From the NCBI GenBank assembly GCA_001795315.1, contig MGOH01000053.1, forward strand, positions 1 through 6,809: DNA of 6,809 nucleotides, read 5' to 3'. This stretch comes from Chloroflexi bacterium RBG_19FT_COMBO_48_23. GTDB lineage: Bacteria; Chloroflexota; Dehalococcoidia; GIF9; UBA5620. Positions 1-5,431 of the stretch are shown one piece after another (positions within the stretch are counted from its first letter, which is position 1; each line of letters opens with the position of its first letter). Under the pieces are notes generated by a model. The model searched no databases, was not told where the DNA came from, and was given only the letters and a program-made list of their open reading frames with translations. The position numbers and the translations under genes were made by a program.

Positions 1-529
1 GAAACTCCAGGAGAGGTTAGCCAAGTTAGCTGGTGGCGTGGCAGTGATTAAAGTAGGAGCTGCCACTGAGGTCGAGCTTAAGGAGAAAAAGCACAGGGTA
101 GAGGATGCCCTTTCGGCAACCAGAGCTGCCGTTGAGGAAGGCATTCTGCCTGGCGGTGGTGTTGCCCTTATAAATGCCAGCCCGGTTCTGGATAAGGTCA
201 AGGCTGAGGGTGATGAGGCCATTGGTGTTGCCATTCTTAAGCAAGCCTTTGAGGAGCCGTTGCGCTGGATTGCTGCAAACGCGGGACAGGATGGGTCAGT
301 GGTAGTGGATAAAGTCAAGCGCAGCAAGAAAGGCGTTGGCTATGATGCCTTGAGAGACGAGTTCGGCGATATGGTATCTAAGGGTATCATCGACCCGCTT
401 AAGGTCACCAGGACCGGTCTGGAGAACGCTTCCAGTATCGCTAACATGATATTGACCACTGAAGCTCTGGTGAGTGACATTCCAGAAAAAGAAAAGACTC
501 CCTCCATGCCATCCATGCCCGAGTACTAG
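1..529 (+). CDS. groEL: Chaperonin GroEL, C-terminal part (5' end outside window)
   Basis: This is the 60-kDa chaperonin subunit, which forms the double-ring ATP-driven folding chamber in the cytosol. Only the last 175 codons are here; the reading frame is open from base 2, so the GTG at 38 is internal and not a start. The visible part begins [12 protein letters not shown] and covers the end of the apical/intermediate region and the C-terminal equatorial domain. Family hallmarks are present: [16 protein letters not shown], which contains the Asp equivalent to the hydrolytic Asp398 of E. coli; the GGGVAL nucleotide-pocket loop; and [10 protein letters not shown], with the Asp that contacts the nucleotide. 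The tail ends PSMPSMPEY instead of the usual Gly-Gly-Met repeats. The gene stops at TAG (527-529), 21 bp before a strong hairpin terminator, so it is the last gene of its transcript (probably groES-groEL, groES not seen). Identification is very secure. Confidence 0.98.
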   Translation, partial: KLQERLAKLAGGVAVIKVGAATEVELKEKKHRVEDALSATRAAVEEGILPGGGVALINASPVLDKVKAEGDEAIGVAILKQAFEEPLRWIAANAGQDGSVVVDKVKRSKKGVGYDALRDEFGDMVSKGIIDPLKVTRTGLENASSIANMILTTEALVSDIPEKEKTPSMPSMPEY

Positions 530-548
530 GAGGGGATAAAAGACTATA

Positions 549-587
549 AAAAGAGCCGCCTCAACCGGGGCGGCTCTTTCTTATTTT
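549..587. terminator. Bidirectional rho-independent terminator between groEL and the M16 peptidase gene
   Basis: A 10-bp perfect GC-rich stem is formed by AAGAGCCGCC (551-560) and GGCGGCTCTT (569-578). It can be extended inward by T561-G568 and C562-G567 around an AACC loop. On the + strand it is followed by TTTCTTATTTT. On the - strand the A-rich sequence before the stem reads TTTTTATAG, so the same hairpin can stop the convergent peptidase transcript. Confidence 0.93.
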
Positions 588-601
588 ACTTGTTATTGAG
601 A

Positions 602-615
602 GGGGCATAAGCCCC
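602..615. other. Small GC-rich stem-loop in the groEL/M16 intergenic gap
   Basis: GGGGC (602-606) and GCCCC (611-615) form a 5-bp stem with an ATAA loop, just downstream of the M16 peptidase stop codon. No T-run follows directly on either strand. It is more likely a 3'-end stabilising stem of the peptidase mRNA than an independent terminator. Structure is seen; function is inferred. Confidence 0.35.
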
Positions 616-620
616 CAATC

Positions 621-1883
621 TTAAAGCTTGAGCAACCTGGCCATCCGGTCCTCGTCTTTGACAGGCCCGACAATAGCCAGATTCAGCTTCTCGCTTGTCA
701 GGAGCTGCTGTGCCACGCGTTTCAGGTCTTCGGTAGTGACAGCTTCGACCATTGATATAACCTCATCAGTGGTAAGTATGTGATTAAGGAGCAGCTCTTG
801 AACTCCCAGCCAGGCGGCAACATTTCGACTGCTCTCCAGGCTTAGCAGCAATCGACCTTTAGCTATTTCCTTGGCCTTTTTGAGTTCCGCTTCGGATATC
901 TGCTCCTTGAGCTTGGCAACCTGCTCAATAATTGCCTTAATTGCATCTTCCGTTCGGCCGGGGTCGACTCCGGCGTGGATGATGACGGCCCCTGAATCGG
1001 CGAAATGATCGGCATAGCTGTGAATGTCATAGGCAAGTCCTTGTTGCTCTCTGATCTCGATGAAGAGGCGGCTGCTCATGCCTTCGCCCAGTATTATGCT
1101 GAGCAGGTCTACGGCATAGCGGTCAGGATGGAAAAAGGATAGCCCGGGAACGCCTAAGCAGAGATTAGCCTGTTCGGTTTCTCGAAACTCAATATTCAGT
1201 CTGGCTGCCTCTTGATTACCCTGATTGGGGAATCCTTGCGGTACCTGGTTAAGTTTCCAATCGCCTAGAGCCCGGCTGACAGTGTCATGCACCTGCTTCT
1301 GTTCGATATCACCGGCTACAGCGAGCACAGTGGTGTTAGGCAGATAACGTTTGGAGAAAAAGTCGAGCATATTTTGTCGGGTTATGGATGCTACTGTTTC
1401 CTTGCTTCCGGCGATGTCACGTCCCAGTGGCTGTCCTGGCCACATAAGCTCGTCTATCAGCATAGCCACCCGCTGTCTCGGTGAATCGAGGCTCATATTT
1501 ATTTCCTCGATGACTATCTGGCGCTCGCGGTCGATGTCCGCAGCATCGAAGCGGGAGTGTCGCAGCAGGTCAATGAGGACATCCAGGGCTATAAGAAAAT
1601 GCTCGCTGGTTACACGGCACCAGAAGGTGGTCAGCTCTTTATCGGTGCCACCGTTGAGCATGCCGCCGATACCTTCGATAGCTTCGCTGATTTCCTTGGA
1701 ACTGCGGCGCTTTTCGGTACCTTTGAAGCAGATGTGCTCGATGAAATGAGAAATGCCAGCTTCAGACTCTATTTCATATCGTGGCCCGGCGGCTATGAAA
1801 AAGACTATGGAGACGGAACGCGTATGAGGCATTTCGCTGGTGAGAAGGCGTAAACCATTGTCAAGGGTGACTTTTTTGTGCAT
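621..1883 (-). CDS. M16B family zinc metallopeptidase (mitochondrial processing peptidase-like / YmxG-like)
   Basis: This is a 420-aa pitrilysin-fold zinc peptidase of the two-domain M16B type, which usually works as a homodimer; its substrate is unknown. Numbered from the ATG at 1883, the inverted zinc motif HxxEH is H46-F-I-E49-H50. The third zinc ligand fits E126 in the IVIEEI segment, 76 residues after H50, as in the family. The C-terminal domain has R278-E-x-x-G-L-A-Y285, matching the Arg/Tyr pair that completes the M16 active site. Length and motif order are normal, so it looks active. No signal peptide is seen, so it is probably cytosolic. An in-frame TTG at 1922 would add 13 residues, but it coincides with the -35 box of the promoter. 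MHKKVTLDNGLRLLT is the usual family N-terminus, so I choose 1883. It converges on groEL and diverges from bioY. Confidence 0.95.
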   Translation of the reverse strand: MHKKVTLDNGLRLLTSEMPHTRSVSIVFFIAAGPRYEIESEAGISHFIEHICFKGTEKRRSSKEISEAIEGIGGMLNGGTDKELTTFWCRVTSEHFLIALDVLIDLLRHSRFDAADIDRERQIVIEEINMSLDSPRQRVAMLIDELMWPGQPLGRDIAGSKETVASITRQNMLDFFSKRYLPNTTVLAVAGDIEQKQVHDTVSRALGDWKLNQVPQGFPNQGNQEAARLNIEFRETEQANLCLGVPGLSFFHPDRYAVDLLSIILGEGMSSRLFIEIREQQGLAYDIHSYADHFADSGAVIIHAGVDPGRTEDAIKAIIEQVAKLKEQISEAELKKAKEIAKGRLLLSLESSRNVAAWLGVQELLLNHILTTDEVISMVEAVTTEDLKRVAQQLLTSEKLNLAIVGPVKDEDRMARLLKL

Positions 1884-1892
1884 AGTGTCAGA

Positions 1893-1922
1893 ATTGTACC
1901 TGCCATTAACGTCTGGCGTCAA
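1893..1922 (-). promoter_or_regulatory. Sigma70-type promoter of the M16 peptidase gene, probably leaderless
   Basis: Read on the - strand: TTGACG (1922-1917), an 18-bp spacer, then TACAAT (1898-1893). Only 9 nt separate the -10 box from the ATG at 1883, so transcription would start at or within a few bases of the start codon. No Shine-Dalgarno lies at a useful distance. The sequence match is seen directly; leaderless translation is inferred. Confidence 0.7.
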
Positions 1923-1951
1923 TGCAGTTGCTGGTAGATACCCGGCGTCTG

Positions 1952-1980
1952 TTGACCTTCTTATGATTCATTGATATACT
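1952..1980 (+). promoter_or_regulatory. Sigma70-type promoter of bioY
   Basis: TTGACC (1952-1957), a 17-bp spacer, and TATACT (1975-1980) give a near-consensus promoter. The predicted start near 1987 leaves a leader of about 30 nt containing a strong Shine-Dalgarno. No BirA-like operator palindrome is recognisable around it, so biotin control cannot be claimed. Confidence 0.8.
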
Positions 1981-2019
1981 TTACTTTCGGTCAGCTGATA
2001 CTGAGGAGGCATGTGTAGT

Positions 2020-2604
2020 ATGAAAACATCAACCGCTAGGCTTACATTTATGGATGTTGCTATTTCCAGGACAGGCCTCCTTTGGGATGTGGTCCTGGTG
2101 GCTGGCTTTGCTTGTTTTACTGCTGCCTTTGCCCAGATAAGTTTTTGGATCGGCCCGGTGCCTATTACGGGACAGACGTTTGCTGTTCTTTTGGCTGGTG
2201 CTCTTTTAGGCAGCCGTCGGGGTGCATTGAGCCAGCTCACTTATCTGGCTATAGGAGCTACCGGAATTCCGTACTGGTTTGCTTTGGGTGGCCCTCCGGG
2301 CATCGCTCGCCTGGTCGGACCAACAGGCGGTTATCTGATAGGCTTTGCGGCCGCCGCCTTCGTTGTCGGCTGGTTAGCCGAAAGAGGCTGGGACAGGCGA
2401 GTGTGGATGGCAATCCCGGCCATGCTCGGTGGTAGCATTGTTATCTATATCTTTGGACTTTCCTGGCTGTCCCACTTCGTTCCTGGAGATGCAGTGCTTC
2501 AGGCTGGTCTTTACCCCTTCGTCATCGGGGATTTGATAAAGGTGGTTGCAGCCGCATTAATTTTGCCTTCGGGATGGATGCTTCTCAGAAGATTTAAGTG
2601 TTGA
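2020..2604 (+). CDS. bioY: BioY, biotin-specific S component of an ECF transporter
   Basis: This is an integral membrane protein that binds biotin at the outer face and brings it in when docked to an EcfA/EcfA'/EcfT energising module. The 194-aa product is hydrophobic with about six membrane spans (roughly 20-42, 50-64, 70-88, 100-118, 130-150 and 165-188). BioY hallmarks are T50-G-Q-T followed by an AxxLLAGALLGxRRGA helix, the G100-P-T-G-G-Y turn, and G170-D-L-I-K near the end. Start choice: an ATG at 2011 lies only 1 nt after the Shine-Dalgarno GAGGAGG (2003-2009), too close to be used. The in-frame ATG at 2020 has 10-nt spacing. No Ecf subunits or biotin synthesis genes are in the window, so a shared energising module elsewhere is likely. 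The MBL-fold gene starts 43 bp downstream with no visible promoter and could be cotranscribed. Confidence 0.95.
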   Translation: MKTSTARLTFMDVAISRTGLLWDVVLVAGFACFTAAFAQISFWIGPVPITGQTFAVLLAGALLGSRRGALSQLTYLAIGATGIPYWFALGGPPGIARLVGPTGGYLIGFAAAAFVVGWLAERGWDRRVWMAIPAMLGGSIVIYIFGLSWLSHFVPGDAVLQAGLYPFVIGDLIKVVAAALILPSGWMLLRRFKC

Positions 2605-2647
2605 AAGCTTTGCCTCTTCTTAGCTTATTCTAATTGAGGTTGTTATT

Positions 2648-3286
2648 TTGGATATTACCTGGCTAGGGCATTCATGTTTTCGTATCAAGGGTAAGGAAGT
2701 TACCGCTATAACTGACCCGTGCCACCCGAGCCTGGGTTATTCTTTAGGTAAGCTCCAGGCTGATATAGTTACCTTGAGCCACTTCCATCCCGGACATTGC
2801 TATACTGAAGCTATCACCAGCGAGTTCAAAGAGGTTAGAGGTCCAGGTGAATATGAAGTGAAGGGCACATTTATTACCGGTATCGCTACCTGGCATGATG
2901 CTGTCCAGGGTCAGCAGCTGGGCAAAAACACTGTTTATCTATTGGAAATGGATGGGATGGTATTGTGCCATTTAGGTGACCTTGGCCATTTGCCGTCATC
3001 GGAATTTGTAGAAGACGCAGGCGACATTGATGTGTTGTTCTTGCCGGTGGGTGGTGTGTCTACAATAGGTGGTTCAACGGCTGCTGAGATAGTGAGGCGG
3101 CTAACACCCAAGGTCGTTATTCCTATGCACTACAAGACAGCGGCATTGACCAAAGAGCTTGAGCCGGTAGATAAGTTCCTGAAAGAAGCGGGAGTAAAAG
3201 AAAAGGTCTCGCAAGCTAAGCTCTCGGTTAGTCGGTCGAACATACCAGCTAGCACCCAGGTGGTCATTCTCGACTATACTGGCTAG
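2648..3286 (+). CDS. Metallo-beta-lactamase-fold hydrolase-like protein (COG2220 type) with altered metal motif
   Basis: This is a 212-aa single-domain MBL-fold protein of the UlaG-like/Lactamase_B_3 type; the substrate is unknown. The N-terminus ITWLGHSCFRI and later segments GPGEYEV, HLGDLGH and VVIPMHYKT are typical of this group. Metal-site candidates are H45, H47, H50, H83, D111 and H161. The signature HxHxDH reads H45-F-H-P-G49-H50: the Asp that normally binds the second metal is Gly (codon GGA at 2792-2794). The start is TTG at 2648, supported by GAGG (2636-2639) with 8-nt spacing and by the family N-terminus; no ATG lies nearby. No signal peptide is present, so it is cytosolic. It lies 43 bp after bioY, possibly in one transcript. 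With G49 it may bind one metal, have shifted chemistry, or be catalytically weak. Confidence 0.9.
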   Translation: MDITWLGHSCFRIKGKEVTAITDPCHPSLGYSLGKLQADIVTLSHFHPGHCYTEAITSEFKEVRGPGEYEVKGTFITGIATWHDAVQGQQLGKNTVYLLEMDGMVLCHLGDLGHLPSSEFVEDAGDIDVLFLPVGGVSTIGGSTAAEIVRRLTPKVVIPMHYKTAALTKELEPVDKFLKEAGVKEKVSQAKLSVSRSNIPASTQVVILDYTG

Positions 3287-3340
3287 CAAGACTTTACTAT
3301 TGTTTGTCTTTGCGGGGCATGTGCCCAGAAAAAAAATCCA

Positions 3341-3368
3341 GAGATTGCCACGCTCCGCTTGCAATGAC
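3341..3368. repeat. Probable dispersed palindromic-type repeat unit (ATTGC...GCAAT)
   Basis: A 28-bp segment begins GAGATTGC and ends GCAATGAC, with the inverted arms ATTGC (3344-3348) and GCAAT (3361-3365) around a GC-rich centre containing CGCTCCGC. It resembles intergenic dispersed repeats with the general form ATTGC-(GC-rich)-GCAATGAC that I recall from environmental bacterial genomes. Only one copy is present here, so its repeated nature cannot be shown from this window. It lies in the 161-bp gap between two genes, which suits such an element. Confidence 0.45.
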
Positions 3369-3407
3369 TGTAAGGCGTTATCCAGTAATCTGACAGGCCT
3401 CTCCACT

Positions 3408-3437
3408 TTGACAGACTTCGTACTTCTACCGTAGAAT
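3408..3437 (+). promoter_or_regulatory. Sigma70-type promoter of the zinc-ribbon/rnhA operon, probably leaderless
   Basis: A perfect TTGACA (3408-3413), an 18-bp spacer and TAGAAT (3432-3437) make one of the best promoter matches in the window. The ATG at 3448 begins only 10 nt after the -10 box, and the intervening TAGCCCGGTT holds no Shine-Dalgarno, so the transcript would start at or just before the start codon. Confidence 0.78.
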
Positions 3438-3447
3438 TAGCCCGGTT

Positions 3448-4143
3448 ATGACTTCAGTCAAGATACTCTATGATTTACAGCAAATCGACCTTAACATTCA
3501 GAAAGAACAAGAAGCTCTAGATGAGATCAGTAGTCAATTAGGCGAGAGTGAGGCTTTGCTTAAGGCCAGAACCGAGCTTATTTCTGATCAGGAGCGTCTG
3601 GCCGAGATGGAAAAGCAGCAGCGGGATGCGGAGTGGGAGGTCGAAGACCTGCGAGGCAGCATTGCGCAGCTAAACGATAAGCTCTACGGTGGTAAAACTA
3701 AGAACCCCAAAGAGCTGGTCAACCTTGAGAAAGAAAAGGATATTTTCAAAGATAAGTTAAGGCAGAAGGAAGATAACCTGCTGGACTTAATGGCTGAGAT
3801 AGAGACAACGCAGGGAAAGATAAAAGCAGGTAGTGAGCGCCTTAAAAAGTTGGAGGCGGAGTGGCAGCGAGAGCAAAAGGATTTGACTCAAAGACAAGCC
3901 AAGGTGAAAAGTCGACTCTCAGACCTCAACAAGAAACGGCAAGCACTAGTCTCTGAAATTGCCCCGCAAACACTCGAGCTTTATGATAGTGTAAAGTTGA
4001 GGAAGGGGCAAGCGGTGGTAAAAGTGGCACAGGGAAGATGTCATGGATGTCACCTTAACCTGTCGGTGAACGAGTGGCAGCGAGCCAGAGCCGGTGCTTT
4101 AATACAGTGCAGCAGCTGCGGTAGAATACTATATTTGGGCTAG
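3448..4143 (+). CDS. Coiled-coil C4 zinc-ribbon protein (COG1579; CT398/CdsZ-like)
   Basis: This 231-aa protein has the standard two-part architecture of the COG1579 family: a long helical hairpin (about residues 8-170, rich in Glu, Lys, Gln and Leu heptads) and a C-terminal zinc ribbon. The ribbon ligands are C198-x-x-C201 and C221-x-x-C224. The family signature near the tip of the coiled coil is seen at Y80-G-G-K-T-K-N-P-K-E-L90. Members have been linked to nucleic-acid binding and, in some bacteria, to flagellar or type III secretion regulation; nothing here points to secretion. The rnhA start follows by 19 bp on the same strand with no separate promoter, so they are probably one operon, and the neighbourhood suggests a role in RNA metabolism. 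The ATG start has no Shine-Dalgarno but sits directly behind an excellent promoter. Family is sure; function is not. Confidence 0.93.
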   Translation: MTSVKILYDLQQIDLNIQKEQEALDEISSQLGESEALLKARTELISDQERLAEMEKQQRDAEWEVEDLRGSIAQLNDKLYGGKTKNPKELVNLEKEKDIFKDKLRQKEDNLLDLMAEIETTQGKIKAGSERLKKLEAEWQREQKDLTQRQAKVKSRLSDLNKKRQALVSEIAPQTLELYDSVKLRKGQAVVKVAQGRCHGCHLNLSVNEWQRARAGALIQCSSCGRILYLG

Positions 4144-4162
4144 AGCCTTTGAAGATTATAGG

Positions 4163-4576
4163 ATGCATCTGAATATTTATGTTGATGGGGCTTCCTGGGG
4201 CAACCCGGGACCAGCAGCTATAGGAGCCGTTATCAGGGATGAGAAACAAAGGGAATTGGTTAAGCTCTCTCAATATATCGGCGAACGCACCAATAATCAA
4301 GCGGAGTATCAGGCGGCAATTGCTGGCTTGAGAGAAGCTATCAGATTTAAACCATCCACGGTTACACTTTATCTTGATTCGGAGTTAGTAGCTAAGCAAT
4401 TGGCTGGTAGCTACAAGGTGAGAAACCTTTTCCTCCTCCCCCTTTACAAAGAAGCCGTCGAGCTGTGTAAGAAGTTTGTCAACCTCTCCATTGTCCATGT
4501 CGGACATGATGGGAATACTGAAGCTCATTCCCTGGCTCAAGCGGCACTAAAAAATTTCAAGAAGCGGCAAGCCTAG
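4163..4576 (+). CDS. rnhA: Ribonuclease HI, short bacterial type, with Asp-to-His at the fourth catalytic position
   Basis: This enzyme cuts the RNA strand of RNA-DNA hybrids (R-loops, primer remnants) in the cytosol. The 137-aa product is one RNase H domain without an N-terminal hybrid-binding domain. Catalytic carboxylates D8 (YVDGAS), E48 (NNQAEYQA) and D72 (YLDSEL) are present, as is H112 in the flexible loop HVGHDGN. The fourth carboxylate, normally Asp in the E-A-D-x-L-A motif (Asp134 in E. coli), is H122 here (T-E-A-H-S-L-A; codon CAT at 4526-4528). GxYKVRN, typical of this subgroup, is at 82-88. The other three acidic residues argue for an active fold. The gene follows the zinc-ribbon gene by 19 bp with only a weak Shine-Dalgarno (GAAG at 4151-4154), suggesting coupled transcription, and its stop codon is 2 bp before the rnpB promoter. 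Confidence 0.95.
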   Translation: MHLNIYVDGASWGNPGPAAIGAVIRDEKQRELVKLSQYIGERTNNQAEYQAAIAGLREAIRFKPSTVTLYLDSELVAKQLAGSYKVRNLFLLPLYKEAVELCKKFVNLSIVHVGHDGNTEAHSLAQAALKNFKKRQA

Positions 4577-4578
4577 AT

Positions 4579-4607
4579 TTGACGGTTTTCTGACCAGGGT
4601 GTAAAGT
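4579..4607 (+). promoter_or_regulatory. Promoter of rnpB
   Basis: TTGACG (4579-4584), a 17-bp spacer and TAAAGT (4602-4607) predict initiation at about 4614. That is exactly where the 5' strand of the RNase P RNA P1 helix begins. The promoter starts 2 bp after the rnhA stop codon, so rnpB can be transcribed independently of the upstream operon. Confidence 0.75.
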
Positions 4608-4613
4608 GAGTAC

Positions 4614-4983
4614 TGGGCTAAGTAAACCGGGTGACCGCTCTGATTTGTAAAAATCAGGGAGGAAAGTCCGAGCTCTACCGGGCAGGGTGCTGGGTAACGC
4701 CCAGGAGGGGTGACCCTACGGAAAGTACCACAGAAACATACCGCTCTTTGTATTAAGAGTAAGGGTGAAATGGTGAGGTAAGAGCTCACCAGCAGCCGGG
4801 TGACTGGCTGGCTGGGTAAACCCCACCCGGAGCAAGACCGAATAGGGGGGCTAAAGGGACGCCTGGCCCTAACCCCGGGTTGGTCGCTTGACCTTGATGG
4901 TAACATCAAGGCTAGATGGATGGTCACCGCTCCGAAGTTTACTTCGGAGTACAGAACTCGGCTTATAGGTTTACTTAGCTCCT
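4614..4983 (+). ncRNA. rnpB: RNase P RNA, bacterial type A-like
   Basis: This is the catalytic RNA that removes 5' leaders from tRNA precursors. Ends are set by helix P1: 4617-4628 pairs perfectly for 12 bp with 4968-4979, extendable to 4615/4981. All conserved regions are present in order: GAGGAAAGTCCGAGCTC (4659-4675), CAGAAA (4731-4736) with ACCG (4740-4743), AAGGGTGAAA with GGTAAGAG (4761-4785), GGTAAACCCC (4815-4824), AGCAAGACCGAATAGG (4831-4846) and ACAGAACTCGGCTTATAG (4951-4968). The GGT at 4815-4817 is the L15 motif that pairs with the tRNA CCA end. Visible hairpins include a P3-like stem (4640-4657) with a GTAA loop, a P18-like 8-bp stem (4892-4911) with a GTAA loop, and a stem CTCCGAAG/CTTCGGAG at about 4930-4949. 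The P18-like hairpin favours type A over type B. Length is about 370 nt. Short ORFs across it are spurious. Confidence 0.97.
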
Positions 4984-5056
4984 CATCTTGTTAGAATGTG
5001 TTTGTTTTTCTATTTTTGGCGTTTTTATCCAGAGCAGTCAAAAAATATTTAAATTC

Positions 5057-5092
5057 TTTATCCTCAGCAAGCGCTGGGCTGATAAACTTTTT
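5057..5092 (+). terminator. Candidate rho-independent terminator downstream of rnpB
   Basis: TTTATC (5057-5062) plus CTCAGC (5063-5068) pair with GCTGGG (5073-5078) and GATAAA (5081-5086), with an AAGC loop and a 2-nt bulge (CT, 5079-5080). C and TTTTT (5088-5092) follow. It lies about 75 nt beyond the mature rnpB 3' end, consistent with a trimmed precursor. A competing stem, AGCGC (5070-5074) with GCGCT (5096-5100), is also followed by T7 (5107-5113). The region 4984-5056 is otherwise AT-rich with no feature I can name. Confidence 0.5.
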
Positions 5093-5123
5093 GTGGCGCT
5101 AAATCGTTTTTTTGTTAGCCGCC

Positions 5124-5354
5124 ATGAATTCTCTAGACCCTCAACTTCGTGATTTTATATTGTTCTGTGTTGATAGGCGCGGTGCTGACTGGCCGGTTCT
5201 TTATGATGAGATGGCATGTGTGGCTGGGCAGCACCTGTTTCAGGGGCTGGGACGTACCGAGCTTAAGCAGCTGGGGCTGTCCTTAGCCCTGGATAGTGTG
5301 GATGAGACCCTTGAGATGGTGAAACGAGCCATTGCTCAAGATAAGCAATCTTAA
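5124..5354 (+). CDS. Small hypothetical protein, 76 aa
   Basis: I do not recognise this protein. It starts MNSLDPQLRDF, is soluble and mostly helical in appearance, and has no signal peptide or membrane span. It contains two separated cysteines (in FILFCVDRRG and DEMACVAG), a charged C-terminal third (VDETLEMVKRAIAQ) and an LGRTELKQLGLSLALD segment. Its composition is that of a real small globular protein: amphipathic spacing, no repeats. The start is uncertain. The ATG at 5124 is preferred, but an in-frame TTG at 5112 would add four residues, and neither has a Shine-Dalgarno. It sits between rnpB and the S41 peptidase gene, 77 bp upstream of the latter, on the same strand. A weak promoter for the peptidase gene falls in that gap, so cotranscription is possible but not required. 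Confidence 0.65.
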   Translation: MNSLDPQLRDFILFCVDRRGADWPVLYDEMACVAGQHLFQGLGRTELKQLGLSLALDSVDETLEMVKRAIAQDKQS

Positions 5355-5356
5355 AT

Positions 5357-5385
5357 TTCTTATTTCCTCTGCGAACTGCTACAAT
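5357..5385 (+). promoter_or_regulatory. Candidate extended -10 promoter of the S41 peptidase gene
   Basis: TGCTACAAT (5377-5385) is an extended -10 element (TGnTACAAT), with a poor -35 (TTCTTA, 5357-5362) at 17-bp spacing. The predicted start near 5392 would give a leader of about 40 nt containing GGAGG (5421-5425), 6 nt before the ATG at 5432. Confidence 0.5.
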
Positions 5386-5431
5386 ACCTGCCGTATTTAC
5401 GTATCATTTCCTGTATAAACGGAGGCAAATT

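Noticed and set aside
1351..1853. Two overlapping + strand open frames inside the M16 gene
   Set aside because: They are antisense shadows of a well-supported gene, with biased Ser/Arg-rich translations and no ribosome site.
1884..1922. N-terminal extension of the M16 peptidase from TTG at 1922
   Set aside because: The TTG lies within the -35 hexamer, the added residues do not resemble the family N-terminus, and the ATG at 1883 begins the normal family start.
2011..2019. bioY start at ATG 2011
   Set aside because: Only 1 nt separates it from the Shine-Dalgarno; the in-frame ATG at 2020 has proper spacing.
1884..2019. Biotin-responsive operator upstream of bioY
   Set aside because: No BirA-like long inverted repeat can be seen; only short, possibly chance repeats.
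3315..3326. GGGC/GCCC stem after the MBL gene as a terminator
   Set aside because: The stem is only 4 bp and is followed by an A-run on the + strand; on the - strand the T-run precedes the stem.
4547..4927. - strand open frame across rnpB, and a short + strand frame at 4800-4994
   Set aside because: Both lie in RNase P RNA, whose conserved structure explains the sequence completely.
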